Assembly: GCF_002846555.1 (NCBI RefSeq)
Contig: NZ_PJMS01000001.1
Coordinates: 1 to 64,000 of the forward strand
Source of the DNA: Aquimarina sp. MAR_2010_214
GTDB taxonomy: Bacteria > Bacteroidota > Bacteroidia > Flavobacteriales > Flavobacteriaceae
Length of the DNA: 64,000 nucleotides
Direction: 5' to 3'
Under the pieces are notes generated by a model. It did no database searches, was not told where the DNA came from, and saw only the letters and a program-made list of their open reading frames with translations. The position numbers were made by a program, and so were the translations under genes. The stretch's first letter is position 1, and every line of letters begins with the position of its first letter. This document shows, in pieces, positions 8,717 through 16,788 of this stretch.

Positions 8717-10255
8717 TTAATACATATCCCAATTACCATTCAAATAATACTTATAAAGCATGGGAGAGTTAATTGTATTGATTTCGACCTGAGATGTATC
8801 TGTAAGTGGTTTTCCGAAAGAGGTAATTAAATCTATTGCTTCTTTATTGAGCCATTTATTATTAAGATTTTTATATGAAGCTTGCTTTAACCGCTTTATC
8901 ATCTGTTCTTTGGTATGTTTTTTACTACCCAATATCCAACCCCACTCACCTAAAGTCAACACTTGATTATGCATTTGTAAGTTAGTAAAACCAGCTGTTT
9001 TCATTGTTTTATCAATACAATAAAACGCTTTTGTCGCATAATAAGGGCTTCCAGCTTGTGTAATAATATGACCATTAGGTCTCAATGCATGGTGTGCTAA
9101 ACGATAAAACTCTAGTGAGTAGAGCTTATTAATTTCTATGGTTTTAGCATCAGGCAAATCCACTATTATAATATCATAATACGTTTCGTTTTCTTTTAAA
9201 AAAGTAAATCCATCATCATTTACAATGGTTACTTTAGGGTTTTGCAGTGCTGATTCATTGTATTTCACAATCCCTTCAAACTCTTTACCTAGCTTAGTCA
9301 TCGCCGGGTCTAAATCTACAAGTGTAATAGTACTTACTTCTTCGTATTTTAGTAGTTCTTTTACATTAAAACCATCTCCTCCTCCGATGATCAGGATATT
9401 TTTATGTTCAGGAGTTAGTGCCATAATGGGATGCACCATTGGTTCATGATATAAAAATTCATCGAACGTACTTAACTGTTGATTTCCATTAATGTACAAC
9501 CAATAATGCTCTTTCCATTGTGTAACAGTAATATGCTGGTATTTAGATTGTTCTTGATAGACTATTTTATCTTTATACCTTGATTGTTCACCGTATAAAA
9601 TTATTTCTTCTGATGAAACAAACCCAATACTTAAAATAACAGCTAACAAAAATATGCTGATGTTTATCCATTTTTTTTCTGTAATTAACATACTTCTATA
9701 ATTCCAAAATAAAAGTATGGCTACTATAAAATTTAAGGTTCCAAAAACAAATGCAGTATTCGTAATCCCTAATTCTGGAAGACCCCAAAAGGCGAACAAC
9801 AAACCTCCAATAAGACTTCCTATATAGTCCCAAGACATAATATTGGAAATATTTTTATTTAAAGACTCATGAGTTTCATTAAGCCTTGTTGCTAAAGGGA
9901 TTTCAAATCCTATACAAAAACCTACAGACAATGCTAATCCGTATATAATAATATTTATAAATTCTGTTTTTGCAGCGAATACATATACTAATAATGGAGA
10001 AAAGCTAATCAGAATGGATAATGAAAATTCTATAAAAAGAAATGCTAATAATAAACGTTTAGTCACCAATCGACTCATACGACTACCGATTCCCATAGCA
10101 AACAGCATTATAGACAATACAATAGTCCATTGTACTATTAAGTTTCCTATAAAATAAGATGCCAATGTTGACAAAATAAATTCTGAGGTTAACCCAGAAA
10201 CCCCTGTCGCAAAAATGGCAATTTTAAGCCATAAGCTCTTATTTGTTTTTAGCAT
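8717..10255 (-). CDS. Membrane-anchored spermidine synthase-like aminopropyltransferase (copy 2)
   Basis: A 512-residue paralogue of the protein at 5647-7188 with the same design: about seven N-terminal transmembrane helices, then a SpeE-like domain. The motifs are more canonical: IIGGGDGFNVKELLKY (~residue 288), LVDLDPAMTKLG (~315) and IIVDLPDAKT (~365). It is the last gene of the run from PspA/AdoMet decarboxylase through DUF350, 26 bp after DUF350. Decarboxylated AdoMet made by the upstream gene is its expected aminopropyl donor. It converges on the FAD oxidoreductase. Confidence 0.9.
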   Translation of the reverse strand: MLKTNKSLWLKIAIFATGVSGLTSEFILSTLASYFIGNLIVQWTIVLSIMLFAMGIGSRMSRLVTKRLLLAFLFIEFSLSILISFSPLLVYVFAAKTEFINIIIYGLALSVGFCIGFEIPLATRLNETHESLNKNISNIMSWDYIGSLIGGLLFAFWGLPELGITNTAFVFGTLNFIVAILLFWNYRSMLITEKKWINISIFLLAVILSIGFVSSEEIILYGEQSRYKDKIVYQEQSKYQHITVTQWKEHYWLYINGNQQLSTFDEFLYHEPMVHPIMALTPEHKNILIIGGGDGFNVKELLKYEEVSTITLVDLDPAMTKLGKEFEGIVKYNESALQNPKVTIVNDDGFTFLKENETYYDIIIVDLPDAKTIEINKLYSLEFYRLAHHALRPNGHIITQAGSPYYATKAFYCIDKTMKTAGFTNLQMHNQVLTLGEWGWILGSKKHTKEQMIKRLKQASYKNLNNKWLNKEAIDLITSFGKPLTDTSQVEINTINSPMLYKYYLNGNWDMY

Positions 10256-10281
10256 AAATAATTTTAAAAAAAAGCGGAATC

Positions 10282-11151
10282 TTATGCAAAACTTAGACAG
10301 ATAAGTATCGATCCTCCTATATATGAAAAAGCTTCAATGATTGCAGCTCCATTATTTGGTTTTTCTTGATTTACAATTTCATCAGTAAGATTTCTTTTAG
10401 GGAGTAATATTTTATCCGTTAAGACCCTTGCTAAAGGCAGTAATAACAGACCTATTCCTGTTTCCAGCAATAAATTTTCTCCAACTACAATCCAACTATC
10501 CGCTTCCATTTGTGTTCCAAAACGCACCAAATTAGCAACTGCCACTATGGCTCCTGAAAACCCAATTCCTACAGCTACATTATCCTTTTTGATATACTCG
10601 TGGATATCATATGGTGTTATCTTATTATATACAACACTCACTAACGCCAAAACAAACTGTGCAATCAACCAAAGAATAAGTATTTCGAAAAAATTATCTT
10701 GATTTTCTGTAATTACACCATAAATTACTAAACTATTGGCAATGCATATAGCAGCTTCTAAAATACCGACACCGACATTTTGATCCTCTACAATTTCTTT
10801 TTTTATTGAAAACTTTCTTAATATGACTTTGTCGGAAATTAAAATAGATACATTCAGCAAAAAAATGGATAATAAGCCATATATCCCAACTTCTATAAGG
10901 TCATCCACAATATGTCCGATCCCTTCTCCAGAATATACAGCAGATATTACGATCACCATTGCGATATAATAACCAACATTTGCAAATGAAAACGCCAAAT
11001 TATCCTTTTCTACTAATTCTTGATCCATATTAATGCTTCTATGAAACAATTGATATACTTTTTTACCGATTAAGAATAAGACAAAACTGACGATTAAATA
11101 GATTAATGCTGTAATCAAATTATCTATAGTTTCTAAAAAATTAAACTGCAT
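10282..11151 (-). CDS. DUF350 family membrane protein (YjfL-like, duplicated domain)
   Basis: A 289-residue, very hydrophobic protein with about eight transmembrane segments, consistent with two DUF350 domains. FANVGYYIAMVIVISAVYSG and the later GIGFSGAIVAVANLVRFG are related halves. Paired pieces near DLIEVGIYGLLSIFLLN and LLLETGIGLLLLPLARVL support internal duplication. E. coli YjfL is a single-domain member in an operon with a PspA-like protein. The biochemical function is unknown; a channel or membrane-organising role is guessed. Its neighbours are the lipoprotein (34 bp upstream) and spermidine synthase (26 bp downstream). Confidence 0.82.
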   Translation of the reverse strand: MQFNFLETIDNLITALIYLIVSFVLFLIGKKVYQLFHRSINMDQELVEKDNLAFSFANVGYYIAMVIVISAVYSGEGIGHIVDDLIEVGIYGLLSIFLLNVSILISDKVILRKFSIKKEIVEDQNVGVGILEAAICIANSLVIYGVITENQDNFFEILILWLIAQFVLALVSVVYNKITPYDIHEYIKKDNVAVGIGFSGAIVAVANLVRFGTQMEADSWIVVGENLLLETGIGLLLLPLARVLTDKILLPKRNLTDEIVNQEKPNNGAAIIEAFSYIGGSILICLSFA

Positions 11152-11185
11152 ATTCTATTGAATTAATGACTTGTTAATATAAAGA

Positions 11186-11887
11186 TTATTTTCCAAAACC
11201 TGTACTTCTTGATCTACTTCCTGATCTGCTTCTTGAAGAAGACCAACCTGATTTAGAAGCTCTTCGCCTAAAGAAATTAGGCTTTTCTTTTCTGGTTTGT
11301 TGAGAATTCGTGCCATAACGTGAACTACCTCCTTTTTTAGGACCATAGTAGTTTCTTGACCCATAGTATCCGCCTCCGCGATAGGTATCATAGTCGTTTC
11401 TATAGATTGGTCTATTAATCATACCGAACATTTGATTCATGAACATATAACGCCCATAGAACCCCCAAAAAGTACTCCCATTATGAGTTCTCCATTCACC
11501 ATATCTACTATCACCAACATACCCATATCCAGGCGGCGACGCAACTTTAGAAATCTTTCCTTGACCTTTTTTTTCTAAAATAACCATTCCCAGATTATCT
11601 TCATGCTTAGCAAAAAACTTCTTATCTACTTCAATCCAATCAGAAATTTGCTCATATGGCGTATCATCTTCTTTGTGTTTGATGACCCTATATTTATGTG
11701 AATATGTTTTAAAAAAAGTACCATCGACATCCATATCTTCTAAAATCACAGAGAATTGTTTTTCATTACTATTCTCTACAATATAATTATCTAATGGTGT
11801 TTTTTTGAAATTCTTAGTACCACAACCCACAATACTTGTGATGAGAAATCCTGCTACTATTACTTTTATAAAATTTGATTTACTCAT
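11186..11887 (-). CDS. Gly/Tyr/Arg-rich lipoprotein of the PspA-polyamine operon
   Basis: The preferred start is the ATG at 11887, giving MSKSNFIKVIVAGFLITSIVGCGTK, a clear lipoprotein signal with Cys at ~22. An upstream in-frame start at 11926 would overlap the previous gene and hide the signal. Residues ~25-120 are a globular part. The C-terminal half is low-complexity, rich in Gly, Tyr, Ser and Arg (YRGGGYYGSRNYYGPKKGG, then SRSRSGSRSRSTGFGK). In layout this resembles the DUF1190 (YgiB/YjfM) lipoproteins that accompany DUF350 and PspA-like genes in other bacteria, but assignment to that family is tentative. Likely envelope-anchored. Confidence 0.7.
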   Translation of the reverse strand: MSKSNFIKVIVAGFLITSIVGCGTKNFKKTPLDNYIVENSNEKQFSVILEDMDVDGTFFKTYSHKYRVIKHKEDDTPYEQISDWIEVDKKFFAKHEDNLGMVILEKKGQGKISKVASPPGYGYVGDSRYGEWRTHNGSTFWGFYGRYMFMNQMFGMINRPIYRNDYDTYRGGGYYGSRNYYGPKKGGSSRYGTNSQQTRKEKPNFFRRRASKSGWSSSRSRSGSRSRSTGFGK

Positions 11888-11897
11888 TTTTACATTT

Positions 11898-12431
11898 TTA
11901 TCTTGGAAGAATATTAGAAAACTCAAACTCTTTTACATAGTTCCCATGAGCTACTTCAAATTCTTCTTCGCCAACTCTATCGATAGAGATTAACTCTTTA
12001 TTATCACTATTCTGATACGTCCAATTAACCAGTTCATCGTAGCCTTCCTCATCACCTTCTTCCATACAATGACCTAAACTAGAACTAATTTTTACAAAAG
12101 TAGTATTATTATAGTTTATAGAATTAGGTGCTTCATCAGTCGAAGTTATAATTTCTATTAAATTAGGTAAAATATCTAATACGTCGATTTTATTCCAAAT
12201 AGAACAGATTAAATCATCATCTTCTTCTACATAAAGATATAATGATTCATCACCTGAATCCAAGAAATATTCTCTCGAAAAAGAGTTATTCCCCCAATCG
12301 TATACATATACGTTCTTAACTTCCCAAGTTTTTAGAAAATAATCCAGTATATATCCTTTTTTAAGATCATTTACTGTAAAATCAACAATACTTTCTGGTT
12401 TGTCTTTTTTAAAAAAATTAAATATTCCCAT
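11898..12431 (-). CDS. DUF4178-like cytosolic protein
   Basis: A 177-residue acidic protein starting MGIFNFFKKDKPESIVDFTV. The layout is that of DUF4178 proteins: short basic start, then a beta-rich part (GYILDYFLKTWEVKNVYVYDWG, LYLYVEEDDDLICSIWN) and a C-terminal Y-x-NW-x-Y stretch (ELVNWTYQNSDNKELISIDR). As I recall from comparative genomics, DUF4178 occurs beside PspA, AdoMet decarboxylase and spermidine synthase. No enzyme residues are evident. Gaps are 10 bp to the lipoprotein start and 5 bp to the channel gene end. Confidence 0.65.
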   Translation of the reverse strand: MGIFNFFKKDKPESIVDFTVNDLKKGYILDYFLKTWEVKNVYVYDWGNNSFSREYFLDSGDESLYLYVEEDDDLICSIWNKIDVLDILPNLIEIITSTDEAPNSINYNNTTFVKISSSLGHCMEEGDEEGYDELVNWTYQNSDNKELISIDRVGEEEFEVAHGNYVKEFEFSNILPR

Positions 12432-12436
12432 ATAAA

Positions 12437-13237
12437 TTAGTTTATACTCTTACCACAATGTTTACAAGTTGTTTTATCCTTGTCTTTTTCTAATGAACTT
12501 CCAAATCCATTTGCTAAAATACCTGCGGGTAATGCAAATAATCCAACACCCAAAATTGCCATGATCCCTGCCATAAATTTACCTAACCCTGTAATCGGAT
12601 ATACATCACCATAACCCACTGTTGTAAGTGTAGCTACTCCCCACCACATGGTTGCCGGTATACTCGAAAAAGCATCTGGCTGAGCTTCATTTTCAACAAA
12701 ATACATCAGACTTGATGAGACAACCAACAATGTTAATACGGCAAAAAGTGAAATCACTAGTTCTTCTTTTTTAGACAAGAATACATGACGTATGTGACTG
12801 AACGCATTATTATATCTTGATAATTTTAAAATTCTAAATAGTCTAATTAATCGCACTCCTCTAATTACCCTAGCATCTACGGCAACTAACAAAGGAATAT
12901 AAGCCGGCACTAGTGCTAATAAATCAATGATACTAAAAAAAGAAAATAAATATTTTAGTCTTCCCCTAATAGGTCCTGAATATTCTTCTTTCTCTGTAAT
13001 TGACCATATTCTGAATATATATTCAATTGTAAAAACACAAATAGAAAACAGTTCTATGAAATCAAATATATCTTGATAGTCTTTTTTTAACCAATTAACA
13101 GACTCTAAAACAACGGCTAGAATATTGAAAAAAATTAAATAGACAATAAATAAATCCACTCTTCTACTCCATTTATCATCGGCTTCTCCTTTTTCTAGAA
13201 TTTCATAAGATCTTTTTTTAATGCTATTGTAATTCAT
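12437..13237 (-). CDS. Voltage-gated-type potassium channel
   Basis: A 266-residue, six-helix cation channel. An S4-like segment with spaced arginines is visible (VIRGVRLIRLFRILKLSRY, ~residues 124-142). The pore helix and selectivity filter read WGVATLTTVGYGDVYPITG (~residues 199-217), with the canonical K+ filter TVGYGD. The last helix is followed by a short tail with CKHCGKSI, possibly half a metal-binding knuckle. The start abuts the AdoMet decarboxylase stop with no gap. Its presence in a PspA/polyamine operon suggests a link between membrane potential or ion leak and polyamines, since polyamines block many cation channels. That link is inference. Confidence 0.9.
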   Translation of the reverse strand: MNYNSIKKRSYEILEKGEADDKWSRRVDLFIVYLIFFNILAVVLESVNWLKKDYQDIFDFIELFSICVFTIEYIFRIWSITEKEEYSGPIRGRLKYLFSFFSIIDLLALVPAYIPLLVAVDARVIRGVRLIRLFRILKLSRYNNAFSHIRHVFLSKKEELVISLFAVLTLLVVSSSLMYFVENEAQPDAFSSIPATMWWGVATLTTVGYGDVYPITGLGKFMAGIMAILGVGLFALPAGILANGFGSSLEKDKDKTTCKHCGKSIN

Positions 13238-13606
13238 TTAGTTGCTTTCTGCTATATTATTAATCAAACCTCGTTCTACACTTTTGTAAGAATGTCTTTT
13301 AGACTTCAGTTTTTCAGCTAATAATTGATAAGACAAAAGATAATCCATATCTGTATTACAAGTAAAAAAATCTACTGCTGCATATCCATATTCTGGCCAA
13401 GTATGTATTGCTAAGTGACTTTCGGCTATAACGACAACACCTGTCACTCCTTGGGGTGCAAATTGATGAAATACTGATTTTATGATCGTTGCTCCTGCAA
13501 CAGTTGCTGCTTCATCCATTGAAACTTCTAAGATATCTAATTTATCAAGAATATCAACAGAACATTCATGGAACTCCATAAGTATATGCAATCCTAGTCC
13601 ATTCAT
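13238..13606 (-). CDS. speH: S-adenosylmethionine decarboxylase proenzyme (SpeH type)
   Basis: A 122-residue class 1B AdoMet decarboxylase. It makes decarboxylated AdoMet, the aminopropyl donor for spermidine. Self-cleavage gives a pyruvoyl group at Ser63 in VIAESHLAIHTWPEYGY. His68 and Cys83 (DFFTC) occupy the processing and catalytic positions known from Thermotoga SpeH. Length is normal for the family. It directly precedes the K+ channel gene and supplies the two spermidine synthase-like proteins at 5647 and 8717. A 12-bp-stem hairpin at 13662-13690 separates it from pspA. Confidence 0.95.
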   Translation of the reverse strand: MNGLGLHILMEFHECSVDILDKLDILEVSMDEAATVAGATIIKSVFHQFAPQGVTGVVVIAESHLAIHTWPEYGYAAVDFFTCNTDMDYLLSYQLLAEKLKSKRHSYKSVERGLINNIAESN

Positions 13607-13661
13607 TATGATTAGTGGGATCTTTTTTTAAGGTTAGTTACTAGTAATCATCATAATATAA

Positions 13662-13690
13662 AAATCTGTAAACTTTAGGTTTACAGATTT
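13662..13690 (-). terminator. Hairpin between pspA and the polyamine genes
   Basis: Perfect 12-bp stem AAATCTGTAAAC/GTTTACAGATTT with a 5-nt loop. On the minus strand it is followed by TTTTTATATT, so it fits an intrinsic terminator or attenuator just after pspA (stop at 13702) and before the AdoMet decarboxylase gene (start at 13606). The downstream genes may therefore have their own promoter or depend on read-through. Confidence 0.75.
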
Positions 13691-13701
13691 AATTTATCCT
13701 T

Positions 13702-14418
13702 TTAAGCATCCTTTTTATTAGAAGCTATTTTGGCTTTCAGCTCTGCCAAACTATCTGAGATCTTATTTCCAGGATCATCCTTAAGCACATTATCTATCTC
13801 ATCATCTATAGATTTCCCTTTACTAGCAATACTGCCATACGCATCAGATAATGCTTCTTCTTCTGCTACTTTATCTTTCATTTTCTCTAATAAAGAAATA
13901 GTGTTAGAAGAATCAATCTCTGAGATTTGTTTATTTAAATTTTTGGTAGCTGAAGCCACTTTTACTCTAGCCTTTAGTGTTTTCAATTCATTTTCCCAGG
14001 AATTAATATTATTCCTCAATTCCTTAACATTCCCTTCTAATTTACTAACATTTTGACTAAATAAAGCCTGTTCTTTTTTGGCTCTTTCTAAATGTCCTTC
14101 TGACTCTGTTTTCTTCTGTAAGGCTTGGCTTGCTAGACGATCAGCCTCCTCTGAGGTGATTTTCCCATTTGCCGCTTTCTGGAGTAACAAAACTGCCTTT
14201 TTTTCATAATCTAAGGCTCTCTCAGTTTCTGCCGCAATATCATTTTTGGATCTAATTTCTAACGCTTTAACCTCTGCTAAAGCTTTTAAACTATCTTCTA
14301 AATCCTTTTTCATATCTCTAATACCCTGTTCTGTCATTTTTATAGGGTCTTCTAATTTATCTACTACTGCATTTGCCTCCGCTTTTCCGAGGGTAAATAA
14401 TCTCTTGAACAAACTCAT
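13702..14418 (-). CDS. pspA: PspA/IM30 family envelope-stress protein
   Basis: A 238-residue, almost entirely alpha-helical coiled-coil protein of the PspA/Vipp1 (ESCRT-III-like) family, which polymerises on damaged inner membrane. The start MSLFKRLFTLGKAEANAVVD and the following DPIKMTEQGIRDMKKDLE are the family's N terminus, followed by long heptad helices with AEVKALEIRSKNDIAAETE and EGHLERAKKEQALFSQNV. The C terminus (ELKAKIASNKKDA) is the usual short helix. It leads the polyamine/channel/DUF350 run on the minus strand but is separated from it by a hairpin. No pspF or pspBC is seen. Confidence 0.92.
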   Translation of the reverse strand: MSLFKRLFTLGKAEANAVVDKLEDPIKMTEQGIRDMKKDLEDSLKALAEVKALEIRSKNDIAAETERALDYEKKAVLLLQKAANGKITSEEADRLASQALQKKTESEGHLERAKKEQALFSQNVSKLEGNVKELRNNINSWENELKTLKARVKVASATKNLNKQISEIDSSNTISLLEKMKDKVAEEEALSDAYGSIASKGKSIDDEIDNVLKDDPGNKISDSLAELKAKIASNKKDA

Positions 14419-15155
14419 ATTATATATTTTTATTAATCTGTAGTATATACTCTACGTTATTTTACTTTATTTATATGCAAATATAATACATATTTTGTCT
14501 ATTGCTAATATTTTTAGCAAAAAAATATAAAACTCAACTTCTTTAAAAGTTTCTATACTGAAAGATTTATCGACAAATGGGCTTTATAAATACTCAACAA
14601 AACATCCAGAGGCTTCGACCCCTCATCAAAATGCTATTTTTTTTAGCAATTATTGTTTAAAAAATGTAAAATCATTTCTTTTTAGATTTACCAGAGTATT
14701 TATATAACAACAACATCTAGTTTCGATTTCATAATCTTTCAAAACAAAGATAAAAGTTTTTAGAGTATAGTTTAGATGAGTCATAAATATAGAATTCTTC
14801 CCATTTAGATGAACCAGAATATTTACATAAGCGCAACAATTGGTCTTGATCTCCATTTAAAAAAAAGCCTCACATTTATATGAATTTTTTCTTTGTGCCG
14901 GAAACAAGACTCCATCCAATAATGAGGCTAAATCAACCAGAACTTGACTCTCTACATGAAAGTATCTTCTGTATTATTCGTCTTGCAGTTGTCCGTATTC
15001 ACCAACAAAACAGTACTTTTTGATAAAGCCCCGTTTTTTGATATATTAGTCTATTTTGATTCTTTTCTTGGTATACTTAAAATAAAGAGCAAATGCAACA
15101 GTAAAGAATCTTAAGCGTTTTTATTTAACTTAGCCATCTACTGTTACTTAACTAT
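14419..15155. other. Intergenic region carrying repeat family A units
   Basis: No gene is supported. Two related units occur in tandem, one at about 14675-14730 (TTTTTAGATTTACCAGAGTA) and one at 14802-14905, the latter a near copy of 1962-2065. After 14895 a tRNA-like tag (GTGCCGGAAACAAGACTCC) has decayed more than the one near 2060. The last ~200 bp before 15156 should hold the promoter of the sigma factor gene, but no clear -33/-7 pair was found. Confidence 0.5.
14802..14905 (+). repeat. Dispersed repeat family A, copy 2
   Basis: Begins AGATGAACCAGAATATTTAC, runs through TTGATCTCCATTT, and ends AAAAAAGCCTCACATTTATA plus ATGAATTTTTTCTTTGTG, in the same order and spacing as copy 1 at 1962-2065. 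The two copies are direct repeats about 12.8 kb apart and bracket the PP-loop and polyamine blocks. Confidence 0.7.
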
Positions 15156-15674
15156 TTGAATAAAAAAATTACATCGAACTCTATCAAAGAGGCCAAATTC
15201 TCCAATTTGTTTGATAAACACTATAACAGATTGTACAATTATGCCCTCAAAGTTTTAAAAGAAACTGACCTTTCTGAGGAGTTGGTTCAAGAAACATTTA
15301 TCAAACTTTGGGAAAACTTTGAAAACATCAAGAAGTCTGAGCGTTCTATAGAATCATTTTTAATTACAACACTCAAAAATAAAATTATAGATGATTATAG
15401 AAAAAAACAAACTAGAGAAAAGCATACTAATTTATACACATTAAATACCAGTATTGAAACTCAGATTGACAAACAATGGGAATTAGTACAACGTATTGAA
15501 GATATTTATACGACTCTTGAACAAAAAACAACAGATATTTTCAAGCTATCAAGAGATAAAGGTTTGACCTACAAAGAAATTTCTAAACAAAAAGGAGTTT
15601 CTGTAAAAACCGTAGAACTCCATATATCAAAGGCTTTAACAGCATTCAAAAATGGCTTAAAGGACTACTTTTAA
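15156..15674 (+). CDS. ECF RNA polymerase sigma factor (FecI-like)
   Basis: A 172-residue ECF sigma factor. Region 2 is FSNLFDKHYNRLYNYALKVL, then EELVQETFIKLWENF (residues ~17-55). Region 4 is the DNA-binding helix-turn-helix GLTYKEISKQKGVSVKTVE near residue 140. The start is TTG at 15156; the 172-aa length is normal. The next gene is a FecR anti-sigma factor, then a TonB receptor with an N-terminal signalling domain, so this is a cell-surface signalling set. Ligand binding at the receptor should release this sigma factor to transcribe the receptor operon. Confidence 0.92.
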   Translation: MNKKITSNSIKEAKFSNLFDKHYNRLYNYALKVLKETDLSEELVQETFIKLWENFENIKKSERSIESFLITTLKNKIIDDYRKKQTREKHTNLYTLNTSIETQIDKQWELVQRIEDIYTTLEQKTTDIFKLSRDKGLTYKEISKQKGVSVKTVELHISKALTAFKNGLKDYF

Positions 15675-15746
15675 GAAAAGAAGTGGGTTTTCAATAGGGT
15701 AACACTACTTGACAAACGTCTTTTAAGTAGTTAACACCTTTTGGGT

Positions 15747-16703
15747 ATGGAACATTTTAAAATTACAGAAACAGAACTTTGGGAATATATCTCCAAAACT
15801 GCTGACAATATAACGATTCAAAAAGTAGAAAAATGGATGGATTCTGCAGATTTTGATGAAGCCTTATTTATCAAAATAAGGACCATCTATAATCATACTT
15901 CTGAACAAAATCCTTCTGTCGAACACGCTAAAAAACGTTTCTTTAATACGGTCAAACCAAAAACAGTGGTTTGGAAAGACATGCTTAAGTACGCAGCCAT
16001 ATTGATCGTAATAATTTCTGGAACATATTTCTACAATACGATATCCTCGAATAAGAATCAAATAGTTGTCCAGACAACTTTTGGTGAACAAAGGAGCATT
16101 GAACTATCAGATGGCTCCAAAGTCTGGTTAAATGCTTCAAGTAGATTATCCTATGATGTAGAAACCCCAAGAAATTTATACCTAGAAGGAGAAGGTTTTT
16201 TTGAAGTTGCAAAAGATACATTGCACCCTTTTACAGTAACTACACCAGATCATATTACGGTCACAGCTTTAGGTACCAGTTTTAATGTCAAATCGTATAT
16301 AGATAGCTCAATTACAGAAACAAAATTAATTACAGGTAAAGTAAAAGTTACTTCTGATACACAATTTAAAGAAAGCGTAGTCATGATTCCTGATGATAAA
16401 GTAACTTTTTACAAGAATACCAAAAAAGTGGTAAAATCTAAAATGGATTTTAATGAGTCCAAAATTGCTTGGAAAGAAGGAAAAATACAATTCGACAACA
16501 AAACCTTCAGAGAAATAGCCATCGATTTAAAAGCGCATTTTGGTAAACAAATCCGCTTTAAAAATGAAGACATCGCAGCTTCTAAATTTACAGGCTCTTT
16601 TGATAATAATACTCCAATAGATGAGATTTTTGAAATACTTAAAATTTCAAAAGACTTTACATATACACTAAATACAAAAACTAATGAGTGGATAATAAAA
16701 TAA
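15747..16703 (+). CDS. FecR-family anti-sigma factor
   Basis: About 318 residues from the preferred ATG at 15747; a TTG two codons earlier is possible. The N-terminal cytoplasmic part (~1-75) should bind the sigma factor. One transmembrane helix follows (MLKYAAILIVIISGTYFY, ~residues 78-95), then a periplasmic FecR domain with GEQRSIELSDGSKVWLNASS and EGEGFFEVAKD. The C-terminal DUF4974 domain (FDNKTFREIAIDLKAHFGK) should contact the receptor's signalling domain. Lies 72 bp after the sigma gene and 85 bp before the receptor gene. Confidence 0.92.
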   Translation: MEHFKITETELWEYISKTADNITIQKVEKWMDSADFDEALFIKIRTIYNHTSEQNPSVEHAKKRFFNTVKPKTVVWKDMLKYAAILIVIISGTYFYNTISSNKNQIVVQTTFGEQRSIELSDGSKVWLNASSRLSYDVETPRNLYLEGEGFFEVAKDTLHPFTVTTPDHITVTALGTSFNVKSYIDSSITETKLITGKVKVTSDTQFKESVVMIPDDKVTFYKNTKKVVKSKMDFNESKIAWKEGKIQFDNKTFREIAIDLKAHFGKQIRFKNEDIAASKFTGSFDNNTPIDEIFEILKISKDFTYTLNTKTNEWIIK

Positions 16704-16788
16704 AAAGTGGGAAAACTGCCATTTTCCCACTATAAATGTTAAAAAATTCTAATCGCGAAATCAGTATAAATTAACAATATTCAAATTT

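Noticed and set aside
12437..13237. Possible ligand-gated channel of a defence system
   Set aside because: The six-helix layout, S4-like arginines and TVGYGD filter are of an ordinary voltage-type K+ channel inside the PspA/polyamine run, with no defence genes nearby.
14650..14856. 68-codon minus-strand frame with internal duplication
   Set aside because: The duplication is that of repeat family A units; no start signal or family similarity.
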